A stretch of DNA of 64,000 nucleotides from Portevinia maculata (Eukaryota > Arthropoda > Insecta > Diptera > Syrphidae): positions 214,476,221-214,540,220 of the forward strand of contig OX454525.1 of NCBI GenBank assembly GCA_949715645.1, given 5' to 3'. Position numbers and translations under genes: made by a program. The notes beneath the pieces were generated by a model that saw only the letters and a program-made list of their open reading frames with translations, did not search any database and had not been told where the DNA came from. How positions within the stretch are numbered: position 1 is the first letter of the stretch; every line of letters begins with the position of its first letter. Shown here piece by piece: positions 11,961 through 22,000 of this stretch.

Positions 11961-13582
11961 TCTTTACCGCAGATCATTAGCTGGTTGACCAGGTCAAAGT
12001 AGGCCACTCTTTTTTGGATCATGGAGTCGAATTTGTCAATATTTGACATAAAGATCTCAATTTTATTAAGCAAAACGTTCAGTTCCAACCCAAAGAGGTC
12101 TTTGGAGAGCCCCATGAACTGGTTTAAGGTGCCGTTGTTGGTCTTGGGAGGGTGAGCCGGGTTACTATTTATGGGGTTGGTAGTATCGCCAGTATGCGGG
12201 ACTTTTTTGAAGAGACTAGCGTATGACGCTTCAGGCGCTGTATGGAGACCATTGGCTACTGCACTGGCGAAGAGTCGCCCGTCGTTGCGTTTAGCAGTGG
12301 CTTTACGAATGGTGCTTTTCCGCCTCTGGTCGTATTCCTTGTATTTTATGCAGCCCCTGAAATTGGCTGTGTGGCTCTCGCCACAATTAATGCCCCTGGC
12401 GATACTACCCTCCTCCAACGAGACCGGGCAGCTCCCAGGCTGGTGCTTGCTTGTGCACTTAACGCACTTGTAACTGTTGACACAGTTTTTCGCAAGGTGC
12501 CCGAATTGTTGGCACCTTCTGCACTGAAGCGCACCCTTATTGCCTCTGGGTTTCTCCCAATAAACTCTGGTATTTAACACGTAGCGAACTTTTAGGATTT
12601 CGTCTGAGCTGGTACCCGGGAGGAGCCGGACGAGAAAAAGGTTGTAGTTAATTTTATTTTTTTTAGATCGCAGGGTTTCAAATTTTGAAACCCTGTCTAC
12701 GTTCTGTATTTTTGTCTTAAGCTCCTCCAGAATGTCAGACTCAGGATAGTCTGCTGTCAAACCCCTTAAGATTAGATTGTTTGTTTTGTCTTGCTTCATA
12801 GTGAAAGAGTATGCCTGCACTTCCTCGGTGCCCCTCAGGACCTCCATCAACTTGCGGTGTTCCTCCGCATTGTCTACGTATAGTCTACTTAAGCTACCCC
12901 GATTCACTACCTTGTACGAAAATATTCCCGGGTTTCCTTTTAAATCGGAAACGAGTTTACGGATGTTTACATTTCTCATAACGATTGGAGGACAGTACTT
13001 ACCCCTTACAAGCTTGTCGGGATTCTCCAAGTTTCCAGTGGAAGTTGGTGTGTCTGCGTTGAGTTCCTTGTTGGCACGTATGGTGGTAATTTCGCCGCTT
13101 TCTGTGAGGTTGTTGGTGACGTTGTGTTGCTCCAGTGCATTTGTCGTGGTTTTCTTCGGTGAAGCTCCGGGCTGCGTTGGGTGAATTATCAGGTTCTCAA
13201 GCAATGTAAATCTGTTTTCGTCATTGTTGGTGGTCTCCATCTCGGTCGTGGGACTGTGGGCGACTGCAGTGTATCGCTTGTCAGGGATTCGCCACTCCTC
13301 CTCGATAAGCGAAGTGTCCGTTACGTTCAGCTGCGCCGTGTTGGTGGCTGAGGTGGTATTTGTGATTATTGCAGGCACGTGTACTTTTACTTTCTCATGG
13401 CTGAGAGCCAAAAGTTGTTGCGCCGCGGCCAGCTTACCTGGGCTGCTGGTAATGTTATTTGCCTTCATCCTAGCGCTTTTGTAGATCAGATCCTTTTTCA
13501 TCTTAAAGGAGGTTGTTGCAACATCAGGGCGTATCGTCCGATGAAGGGGAACGTGATCTTTGCCACGATTGTCAGACGCCAT
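11957..13582 (-). CDS. LINE copy 2 ORF1: Gag-like RNA-binding protein
   Basis: This frame of about 541 codons is intact. I start it at the ATG at 13582 (followed by GCGTCTGAC); the seven codons upstream are open but begin with TTG. The N-terminal 200 residues are Thr/Asn-rich and low complexity. Residues of about 230-380 resemble the PRE_C2HC region of Jockey Gag proteins. Zinc knuckles follow: CRRCQQFGHLAKNC (CX2CX4HX4C), CVKCTSKHQPGSC, and a degenerate third around INCGESHTANFRGC. The protein would bind LINE RNA in a cytoplasmic particle. Its TGA overlaps the ORF2 ATG by four bases (ATGA), suggesting termination-reinitiation. It is the only undamaged frame in this LINE. Confidence 0.85.
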   Translation of the reverse strand: MASDNRGKDHVPLHRTIRPDVATTSFKMKKDLIYKSARMKANNITSSPGKLAAAQQLLALSHEKVKVHVPAIITNTTSATNTAQLNVTDTSLIEEEWRIPDKRYTAVAHSPTTEMETTNNDENRFTLLENLIIHPTQPGASPKKTTTNALEQHNVTNNLTESGEITTIRANKELNADTPTSTGNLENPDKLVRGKYCPPIVMRNVNIRKLVSDLKGNPGIFSYKVVNRGSLSRLYVDNAEEHRKLMEVLRGTEEVQAYSFTMKQDKTNNLILRGLTADYPESDILEELKTKIQNVDRVSKFETLRSKKNKINYNLFLVRLLPGTSSDEILKVRYVLNTRVYWEKPRGNKGALQCRRCQQFGHLAKNCVNSYKCVKCTSKHQPGSCPVSLEEGSIARGINCGESHTANFRGCIKYKEYDQRRKSTIRKATAKRNDGRLFASAVANGLHTAPEASYASLFKKVPHTGDTTNPINSNPAHPPKTNNGTLNQFMGLSKDLFGLELNVLLNKIEIFMSNIDKFDSMIQKRVAYFDLVNQLMICGKE

Positions 13583-13914
13583 CTGATCCGTTTTTAACCA
13601 CAAAATGCGGCGACATCAAATTGCGGATTTGGGTGAAAGGACTATTGTTAAGTCGATGGGACTTAATCCCTTCGACTAGTGAAAATAAAATTATTTTCCT
13701 TTCGATAATTTTTGTTTGGTACTCGATGTAAGAATTGACGTCAAATGAAACGCTCGATCGCGCAATTACGCACAAACTCGAATGCAAACCTTGATTTTAT
13801 TTATTTTTAATAATTAGATTTTTTTTTAATTTTGCTTTCTTTCTTTCTTTTAATACTTTTCCTGAAGCTCTGGATTTTACAGATTGCGTGCAACAAAAAA
13901 AAATCTTCCAAACC
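13583..13914 (-). other. LINE copy 2 5' region
   Basis: Noncoding leader between the 5' end of the element, next to the right-hand TAAGTAAATTT duplication (13915-13925), and ORF1. An internal promoter is expected for Jockey elements; I see no clear core motif. Confidence 0.55.
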
Positions 13915-13925
13915 TAAGTAAATTT

Positions 13926-13988
13926 GTTTTGGACTTCATAAAATGCTCATAATGTTTCAATTTAAATGATTTAAAGGTGGCTGTTACA
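13926..13988 (-). repeat. Element B 3' LTR, remaining 63 bp
   Basis: Identical in layout to 29482-29544, ending GGCTGTTACA. It is the continuation of 3190-5238 after removal of the LINE. Confidence 0.92.
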
Positions 13989-13989
13989 A

Positions 13990-14745
13990 ACCTCCGAACC
14001 TGTACGAAGTCCTGCGAAGGCATGTGCGGAGGAATCGATAGCCTACCTTCACTTTGAACGTGGGGAAGAACCCAAACTTTGGAGTTGGCCGGGCAATATT
14101 ACGAGTACATTTCTGCTCACCTATTTATGTAGTTTCTTAGAAATAAACATTTTTTTTTCCAGGTATTTATGGACTACTACCTGCGAGATGTTTTGTTATG
14201 TTTTGGCTGCACAGTTGCGTGTGAAGGGCTGACCTAAACAAAACCATGGTCGCCACTAGTGAAAAAAAACCGATTGACGCCGTGTTACATGTTTTGTGTA
14301 AGTACTATACGTACGGTAAGATAGCCTGTTTGATGGTTGCAAATTATCAATAGGAAAACGGACGAGAAGGAGACGGTCTGCTATACCTGGGAAAAGCGTA
14401 CATCGATTTCCTGCAACCTGCAATACAAGCAGTCTGTGAGCGCTTGGGTAATGCGTAATGCCTTCCTGAAATTGCGTAAGTACTTCATTGAATCTATATA
14501 AGAGAAATAAATATTGATAGGTTGTGCGTCTTCTTATTTCAGGTCAATGCGATACTCTAGTGTGCCATCCAGCTTACCGCACGTCCCATGAGTGGTTAAT
14601 TTTATCCGGAGTCGACGTTTTGTACCTGCTTAAGTCTGTGAGTACGTACTGTTACATGTATGTAGATATGTATACTTAGGTAGATTGATAGGCATAACAT
14701 ACAACTAGATTTAAGATAGTTTCAGGAGTAATTAAATAATAAATA
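13990..14745 (+). other. Candidate spliced gene antisense to element B, unidentified
   Basis: Between the 3' LTR of B and the end of its pol, the plus strand looks like exons with short introns. Acceptor TTTTTCCAG ends at 14162. GT-AG gaps lie at 14298-14353 (56 nt), 14476-14542 (67 nt) and 14638-14725 (88 nt), each with a good donor (GTAAGT, GTAAGT, GTGAGT) and AT-rich sequence. The stretches 14354-14475 and 14543-14637 share one open frame across the split codon, contain several Cys, and end with TAA two codons into the last exon (14729), followed by AATAAA-like sequence. An ATG in good context (CAAAACCATGG, 14246) lies upstream, but joining it in frame needs a donor two bases before the best one. 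A second frame in 14354-14456 is also open. I recognise no family, and damage is possible. Confidence 0.4.
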
Positions 14746-15245
14746 AATAGGAAATAAGTTTATCATAAGCTAACTAAATTTGTAAACAGAACAAAGTAAC
14801 ATTAAACTCTGAACATCTAAACCAGCCTATACATATGAGTGTATGATTCTTTTGGGCTACATCATCGCCGAAAGGCATCCGAAATTCTAAAATCTCTAAA
14901 AGCTACTTGTAGCAGAGTCGGAAGACTAGAGAACATTTAGATACGAGAAAATCACTTAAAATTAAGTGATGTCGGTTACCACGTAGATCTTGGATTGTAT
15001 GTACGGATCAATTAACAAACATATATACAAACATATATACATAACATATAGCAATAAATAAATAAATAGAAACGAGGATGAATAAATAGATCTGCAAAAT
15101 GGTGAATACATTACATAAATTAATAAATATCATTAACCTTACAACTAATAAATATGTAACAATATACCACGACTACAAGCAAGCAAATATCACAGGTTGA
15201 AAAGGCTTTATGCCGACATACAGGGACGCGACATGAAGGCAGATT
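14746..15245. other. Element B noncoding stretch
   Basis: AT-rich, with many ATAAATAAAT-like runs and stops on both strands. I see no gene or motif in it. On the element's own strand it is the region between the pol stop and the antisense candidate. Confidence 0.5.
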
Positions 15246-18200
15246 TTACTGCTTCAAGTCCTTTGCATGGAAAACTCCGATTTTCTTGCCTGACAGTTTC
15301 GCTAGTTCATACATATTTTTGCCTATTTGTTTGACTATGCGGCATTTGACGTATTTAGGACACAGTTTGCTCGATAGGTATTTCGAAGTATCACTAAGTA
15401 CGAAATTCCTTCCTTGTCCAGGTAGAAATTGTAGCTTCCGAGAACGTGTATTGTACAGGTTTGCATTTTTTTCGCCTGCCTTCAGGATATTTTCTTTTAT
15501 TTTCTCTCGAACACACTGCAATCGCGATTGTCGAGATATGGTTAGTAGTTCGCTGGTGTCAATCGCGTTTAACATCTGTGCTAGCTTGTAGCAGCTACCG
15601 TGTGTCATCATATTAGTGCCGAATAGGGCAAAATATGGGGACACACCGATAGAGGAATGGATGGAACTTCGGAGTGCACAAGCGATGTCGCTAAGATGAA
15701 CATCCCAATCTCGTTGATCGTTCTTTATGTATGTGCGAATAGCAGCAAGTAGTGTCCTATTTACCCGTTCTGATGCGTTCGATTGCGGCGAGTAATTAGC
15801 TGTTTTAAAGTGGCGGATCTCATATTTTTTTAATAGATCTTGAAAGTCCTGGAAATTGTTTTCCATTGTCAGAGTGGACGATTTGCGGCACTCCAAACAT
15901 ATTAAAAACATTTTCGACAAGGAACTTAACGACACTTCTGGTGTTAGCGTTTCTTAATGGTTTGAGCAAAACAAACTTCGAGAGGTGGTCAAGAACCACA
16001 AAAACGTAAGCATTTCCGGATTTAGATCTTGGGTACGGGCCTAAAAAGTCTATATAGATCTTCTGAAAGGGTCGATCTGTACAAAAATCGTTACAAATAG
16101 GTGGACGTAAGGTTTGAGTGGACGATTTACACTGTTTACAGGTTTCACATTTAGACACATACTTTCTTATTTGGACCGTCATGTTTGGCCAATAACAATA
16201 TTGTCGAACTCGCTGAAGCGTTTTGGCTATGCCTCCGTGGGATGCCTGAGGGGGGTTGTGTGCGCGGGCAATGATTTCCTCAGTTAAACCAGGGGGAATC
16301 CAGAGTTGCCATTGATGTTCTAACAAAACATCTTCTCCTGCAGGCCGGAAGGCGCGTTTGTACACAAATCCGTCCTCTATTTTCAGGTCGGGTAACTCTT
16401 CTGCATGATTTTGTATTGTCTCAATCAAACTTTTATACTCTTCGGACTGAAATTCGTCAGAGTCAAGGTCAATCAGGGTCGCAATTTCATTCATGTCGAT
16501 GCTATCAACGTAGACTCGGGAAAGAGTGTCTGGTACCACATTAAGTGTGCCTTTGCGGTGCACGATGTCGAAGGTAAATGCCTGTTGCTTAAGGCTCGAC
16601 CGGGCCAGTCTGCCATTCAAGTCTTTGAGGCCCATTAGCCAGCGTAGGCTCGAGTGATCGGTGATGACTATAAACGACATTCCCTCGACATACGGCCTGA
16701 ATTTTTGCACCGCCATAACCGCAGCGAGACACTCCTTCTCGGTTACGCTGTAGTTTCGCTGGCAACTGTTTAGTTTTTGCGAGAAGTATGAGATTGGTGA
16801 TTCCTCATTTTCGCCGTTTTTTTGAAACAATACGGCTCCTATTCCCGAATCTGAAGCATCACACTGTATATAAAATGGCTTCGTGAAATCAGGGTGTGTC
16901 AATACAGGGGCCGTAGTCAATGCCGTTTTAATTTTTGGAAAGCTTCTAATGCTTCATCCGTGATTTTGAATTTTTCCTTTGCTTTCTTCAGCATGTCCGT
17001 AAGGGGAGCAGTCAAACTGGAGAAATCCCGGATAAATCTTCTATACCAACCTGCGAGACCAAGCAGCCTACGGATCTGCCTTGGCGTTTTCGGGATCGGG
17101 AAGATAGCGATTGCCGAAACCTTTTCCGGATCCGTCTTGAGCATCCCACCACCAACTATGAACCCCAAATACTTCAATTCCTTGAAGCAGAATTTGGACT
17201 TGTTCAAGTTGATGGTGAGATTTGCTTTACGCAGACATTGCGCGACCTCGTCAAGTAGTGTGATATGGGTTTGGAAGTCCGGAGCTACGATGAGCAAATC
17301 ATCCAAATAAACGAAAACACCTATCCTTTAACCGGGAGGAGATCACCTTGTCCATTAAACGGCACATCCTTTGGGCTGCGTTACAAAGGCCAAAGGGCAT
17401 AACCGTGAACTGGTACAAGGGTCTCCCTGGCACCGTGAATGCTGTCTTTTCACGACTCTGTCTCTCAAGCGGTATTTGCCAGAATGCGTCTTTAAGGTCC
17501 ACACTACTTATGAAGTAGGTGTCTTGCAACCGGCTGAGAAGTCCGTCGATGTGTGGGAGAGGATATGCGTCTTTCTTTGTTAGCGCATTCACTTTTCGCG
17601 AATCCAGACACAGCCTGTTTTTGCCGGGCTTGCGAATTAGGACCACTGGTGAGCACCATGCGCTCTCGCTCTACTCCACAACGCCTAAACTTATCATCCG
17701 GTCGACCTCTTCGTACAAAAGGGCTTATACCGCTGGGGACACAGGGTAGTGATGCTGTTTCACAGGTGCCGCATCTCCGGTGTCGATGACATGTTCTTCC
17801 AGCTCCGTCTTTCCGAGCCCATGCTGTGTATTACAGATAAATTTCCGCTTGACCGTCTCTAACTCAGATTGCTGTTCACCAGAAAGTTCATGAGTGTCTG
17901 GATCACTAGTGGTATTTGACAGTGTGATTGAACTGATTACACTAGGTGCAATCTAAAATGCTTTCCAGAAGTCCACGCCTAAGTACAGCTCCTGTTCATG
18001 ATCTGGGACTAAATACAAATACATGACATGCAAACGGTCTTTGTATACCACTGGAGCTTGAACTCTGCCAATAATGGACTGGCTTTTGCCATCGGCAGTT
18101 CTTACTCCTGATTTGTATGGGTGTACGTGTAGAGACAACGACGTAACGAAATTAATGCAATCTTTGCCTAGGATACTGATGCTGGCTCCACTGTCAAGTA

Positions 18201-18735
18201 GGCCCATTACCTCCTTATCCGCTATTTTGACTTTTGCGTATGGTCTTGGGTCAGTAACAGTATCGACTACTGAGGAAGATATGCGGTTTCGTATTTTTCT
18301 TCTAATTTTATGTCTGTTTCTGGCCTTCAATATTCGTTGTGAAGGCTGATGATCGCCTCTAAAAATTCTATCTCGAACTGTATAATAATGCCTTATCCTA
18401 ACACGTAACGGTTTTAACTCTATTTTTTTGCTTGTCTTACCTACGTCTTCACTCGTATCTCTAGCTAATAATTTAATTGGTTTTTCGCCTGAAATTGGAC
18501 GATTGATCAACAGACTTTCAGTTTGCGTCTCACTCTCCTTCGATGCAGTTATTCGGGGGTTTGAGTCGAACGCGTTTCCCCCGCTCGCATCGCGTTCAAC
18601 CGCCGGTTTTCCGGGTTGCATCGTGAACATTTCGGAGTTATGACGCCGAACTGTCCGCATTTGTAGCAGAAAATGTTTCGCACATCTGCGGGGCAGTCTA
18701 TAAAGGTGTGCCCAGGTAGTCTGCAATTCCAACAT
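15246..18735 (-). pseudogene. Element B pol: protease, RT, RNase H, integrase
   Basis: The frame overlaps the end of gag (stop at 18549-18551) in another frame, as expected for frameshifted Gypsy pol. In order it shows: an aspartic protease with LLDSGASISILGKD (about 18200); an in-frame TAG at 17953; RT with VDLKDAFWQIPL and VMPFGLCNAAQRM; a frameshift near 17310 just before the catalytic MDDLLI; another near 16918; RNase H (IQCDASDSGIGAVLF, TDHSSLRWLMG); and an integrase zinc region H-H-C-C (AHNPPQASHGG, CETCKQCK). The integrase core follows, with D in YIDFLGPYP and D in HSDNGKQF, then a frameshift near 15850 and the integrase tail to 15246. At least three frameshifts and one stop mean it is inactive. 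Confidence 0.9.
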
Positions 18736-18745
18736 TGTTGGGACC
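18549..18745 (-). pseudogene. Element B gag, C-terminal zinc knuckles (left of BEL insertion)
   Basis: The minus strand encodes CWNCRLPGHTFIDC (CX2CX4HX4C, about 18734-18693) and a second, looser Cys cluster CYKCGQFGVITPKC, ending at TAA 18549-18551. The frame is the continuation of the gag at 24797-26443: removal of the BEL element and one copy of GGACC leaves the two parts in the same phase. Pol is read in a different frame over the same bases. Confidence 0.85.
18741..18745. repeat. BEL element target-site duplication, left (GGACC)
   Basis: GGACC here and at 24797-24801 flanks the BEL/Pao element exactly. Five bases is the usual BEL duplication length. Confidence 0.93.
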
Positions 18746-19029
18746 TGTTGCGGACACTTTGTGTTTCAGCCTTTGGGAAAAATAACTACTGTAACGTCCC
18801 TGTAGGGAAATATTTATCTTAATGTATGTATATCTGTCAAAAATGTATAAAATGGCTTAACCATCGAAATTTAATTTTATTGTATTGCTGTATCGCCAGA
18901 GGGAAGATAATTGTAAGTTTCGTTCAAAATCATTCATTATAATAACTTTCGTTTTTCTTAGGAAATAAAAACGCATACAACAAAGAAGTGTGGAGTTTTT
19001 AATTTATTCTTCAAAAGCAGCAATCAACA
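18746..19029 (+). repeat. BEL 5' LTR
   Basis: 284 bp, TG..CA. The gag-pol ATG follows after only 22 bases (19030-19051, T-rich). I find no match to a tRNA 3' end in that gap, so the usual primer site is not recognisable. Confidence 0.93.
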
Positions 19030-19051
19030 TTTTTTTATTTCAATTTTCGTC

Positions 19052-22000
19052 ATGATCTCACATTCACCACCGCCGCTTAGCCAAAGCCAACAAGTCCCGT
19101 TACCGACGCTAGTCGACTGTGTCACGCCACCAACGGGTAATAACGGAGAAAATCTGCCGCTAGGAGATGTGAATGTGAGGAGGAGCAGCCGCTCCACAAA
19201 AGGAATACCGCCAAGCAGGATGAACGACTACGATACGACGTGTAGCCAGCCGCCAAGTGCAGTAACGGAAACTGCCGTCACCATCGTTCATCAGCCAGAC
19301 TTTACTAATCCGAATATGCAGCCAGCCACTGTTTCGACGAATGCCGCCGCCTACATGCGGACAACAACAGCCGCCGACCATCGAATAGATTTCAGCGCCG
19401 CTAGTAACAGCCGAATAAGAAGTCTAGAATCTTCCAACGCGACACTGGCAGCGCAGTTGATGGCATTGCAAACACAATTCGCTTGTTTAATGTCGCAAAT
19501 GGAAGCCAACACACACAACCGTCCGCCAGCCACATCATCTGGATCATTTGGTACCAGTTCCGATAGGTCACAGCCAGTTCGCTTCAGTATACCACCCCAG
19601 CCACACCAGAATTATGTTTATATGGAACCAGAGATCACGCCACACTCATCACAACGACCAAAACTGTACGACTTGCCAATGTTCAGCGGAGTTCCGGAGG
19701 AGTGGCCGATGTTTATTGCATCGTTTAACGAGTCTACGAGTGCGTGTGGTTATACCGCACTTGAAAACATGCTAAGACTTCAAAAGAGCCTGGAAGGATT
19801 AGCTCGAGAGACAGTGGAGACCATGCTCATTCATCCGAGCAATGTGCCAGCCGTAATAGACCAGTTGCAATTCCGTTTCGGTCGACCGGAACATCTAATC
19901 CGAAGCCAGATGGCCAAGGTAAGATCATTGCCGGCAATTTCCGACGATCGCATGGACTTGGTTGTACCATTTGCAACAAAGGTGCAAAACTTGTGCACAT
20001 TGCTTGAGTCAACACAAGGCCAACATCACCTGGCCAATCCAATGCTGCTGGATGAGTTGGTGGCAAAGTTGCCGATGTCAAAACGGCTCGACTGGGTGCA
20101 ATTTTCCAACGACATCCAACCATTCCCGAGCGTGAAAGACTTCTGTGTGTGGCTGCAGCAGTATGCTAAATTCGCCAGCATTGCAACGCTTCCTCAATAC
20201 CAGCAGACAATCAAACCAAATAGAGGTAATCGCCAGAACTCCATCCTGCACACAGTTGAGGGGAACACCTTCTCGACAGCTATCAACACTAAAAAGGTAT
20301 GTACCGTGTGTTCAAAGAAGCACAATTTGCCTCAATGTCCTGCCTTTCTCAAATTGAGCCAAGCGGATCGTTGGAATTTGGTAAAGGAAAAAAGAGTATG
20401 TTTTGCGTGTCTTATGCCAGGGCATATTGTTTCATCTTGCCGATCCAGAAAACGTTGTGAAGAGAAGGGTTGCAGTCGATTTCACCACATCGTACTTCAT
20501 GAAAAGCGACAGCCAGAAGAAGCAGCATCGATGAATGCGGATCTAGAACCCGAAGCTCGGCCTGAAGTAAACCATCATGCACATGCGGTCAACGCCAGTA
20601 CGGTGCTATTCCGTGTTCTTCCTGTCAACTTGTACGGGCCAAAGGGTGTCGTTAGTACATTCGCACTGTTGGACGATGGCTCGTCTGTGACCATTATAAA
20701 TAAGAATGTCGCTTCACAATTAGGTCTTACTGGGACTGCCCATAAAATGTCACTTACTTGGATCGGTCAGAAGGGGACTTCGGACATCGAAATTAGTGGA
20801 GTTGCCGATGGTAGTACTCGATATGCGATGAAGAATGTTCGAACACACAACGACCTTTCTCTACCGATGCAGACCATGGATGTTGAGGAGCTCCGCCACA
20901 ATGGAAGTGATATGAAGTCTTTACCGATTTACGAATATAAAAACGCTGTGCCTCAAATCTTAATCGGGTTGGACAATTGGAGGCTAACTTTAGGGACTGA
21001 AAATATACTATGTGGACCCGAGGGACCCGCTGCTGTTAACACATGGCTTGGATGGGTTGTTTATGGTGGTGACAGTTGTGGTAAGATAATGTCCAACTCA
21101 GTGTATCACATTTCAGCAGACGACAACAGCATCACTAATGACACCTTGTCGCAGTTAGTCAGCGATTATTTTTTACTGGATAGCGTGGATGCTCGTTCGT
21201 TGTCAAGTCCAAAGGAATCAGAGGAGAATGTGAGAGCGCGGAAGTTGTTGCAAGATACTACAGTCAAATTACAAGGCGGTTACGAGACTGGACTTTTATG
21301 GAAGAGTGAGAAAATAATTTTGCCTGATAGCCTGCCAAGGGCAATGAGCCGTCTCACATCTGTCAAACGCTCTTTGAGCAAGGACTCTTCGTACGCTGCC
21401 CAGTATGAGGAAATAATAAACGATTATGTAGCCAAGGGGTACGCACGCAAGTTGTCTGCCGACGAAGCCAAGAAGAGAGGTCTAAGGACATGGTTCCTTC
21501 CCCATTTCTGCGTTCGAAACCCACATAAGCCAGGTAAATTGCGTTTGGTGTTTGATGCAGCCGCTGCTGTTGGAAACGTCTCGCTGAATTCAACTTTGCT
21601 CAAGGGTCCAGAGCAATGCCAGGATTTACTGACTGTCTTGCATAAATTTCGGGAAAAGCCGATCGGAGTTTGTGCAGACATTTGTGAGATGTTCCATCAA
21701 ATCGCAATTCGTAAGGAGGATCAGGATGCACAGCGCTTTCTATGGCAACGTAACGACAGTGCTGGGACAGTCGATACCTAAGTGATGCAGGTGATGGTGT
21801 TCGGTGCAAAGTGCTCGCCGTGCTCTGCTGAGTACGTCAAGAATTTGAACGCCCAGAAGTATGCTGATCAAAGTCCTCAAGCCGCCAGGGCCATTAAAGA
21901 CAATCATTATGTCGATGATTTCGTCTGCAGTTTCGAGAACGAGGACGAGGCATTTGCCGTGACGAGTGAAGTCATCAGGATTCATCTGGCAGGAGGATTT

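Larger units (their letters stand above)
5239..13914 (-). mobile_element. Jockey-like LINE, copy 2 (full length, interrupted by element C)
   Basis: The element lies between two copies of an 11-bp duplication inside the 3' LTR of element B. On the minus strand it has a 5' region (13914-13583), ORF1, ORF2 and a 3' region. The 3' end falls at 5239 in a short A-rich tail preceded by TTCAA repeats and an AATAAA. Excluding the 2.78-kb element C, the length is about 5.9 kb. That 5239-5610 and 8392-9216 are its 3' untranslated region is inferred from the duplications, because copy 1 does not reach that far. Confidence 0.85.

Noticed and set aside
13583..13603. ORF1 of the LINE starting at 13603
   Set aside because: The first codon would be TTG; the first ATG in frame is at 13582.
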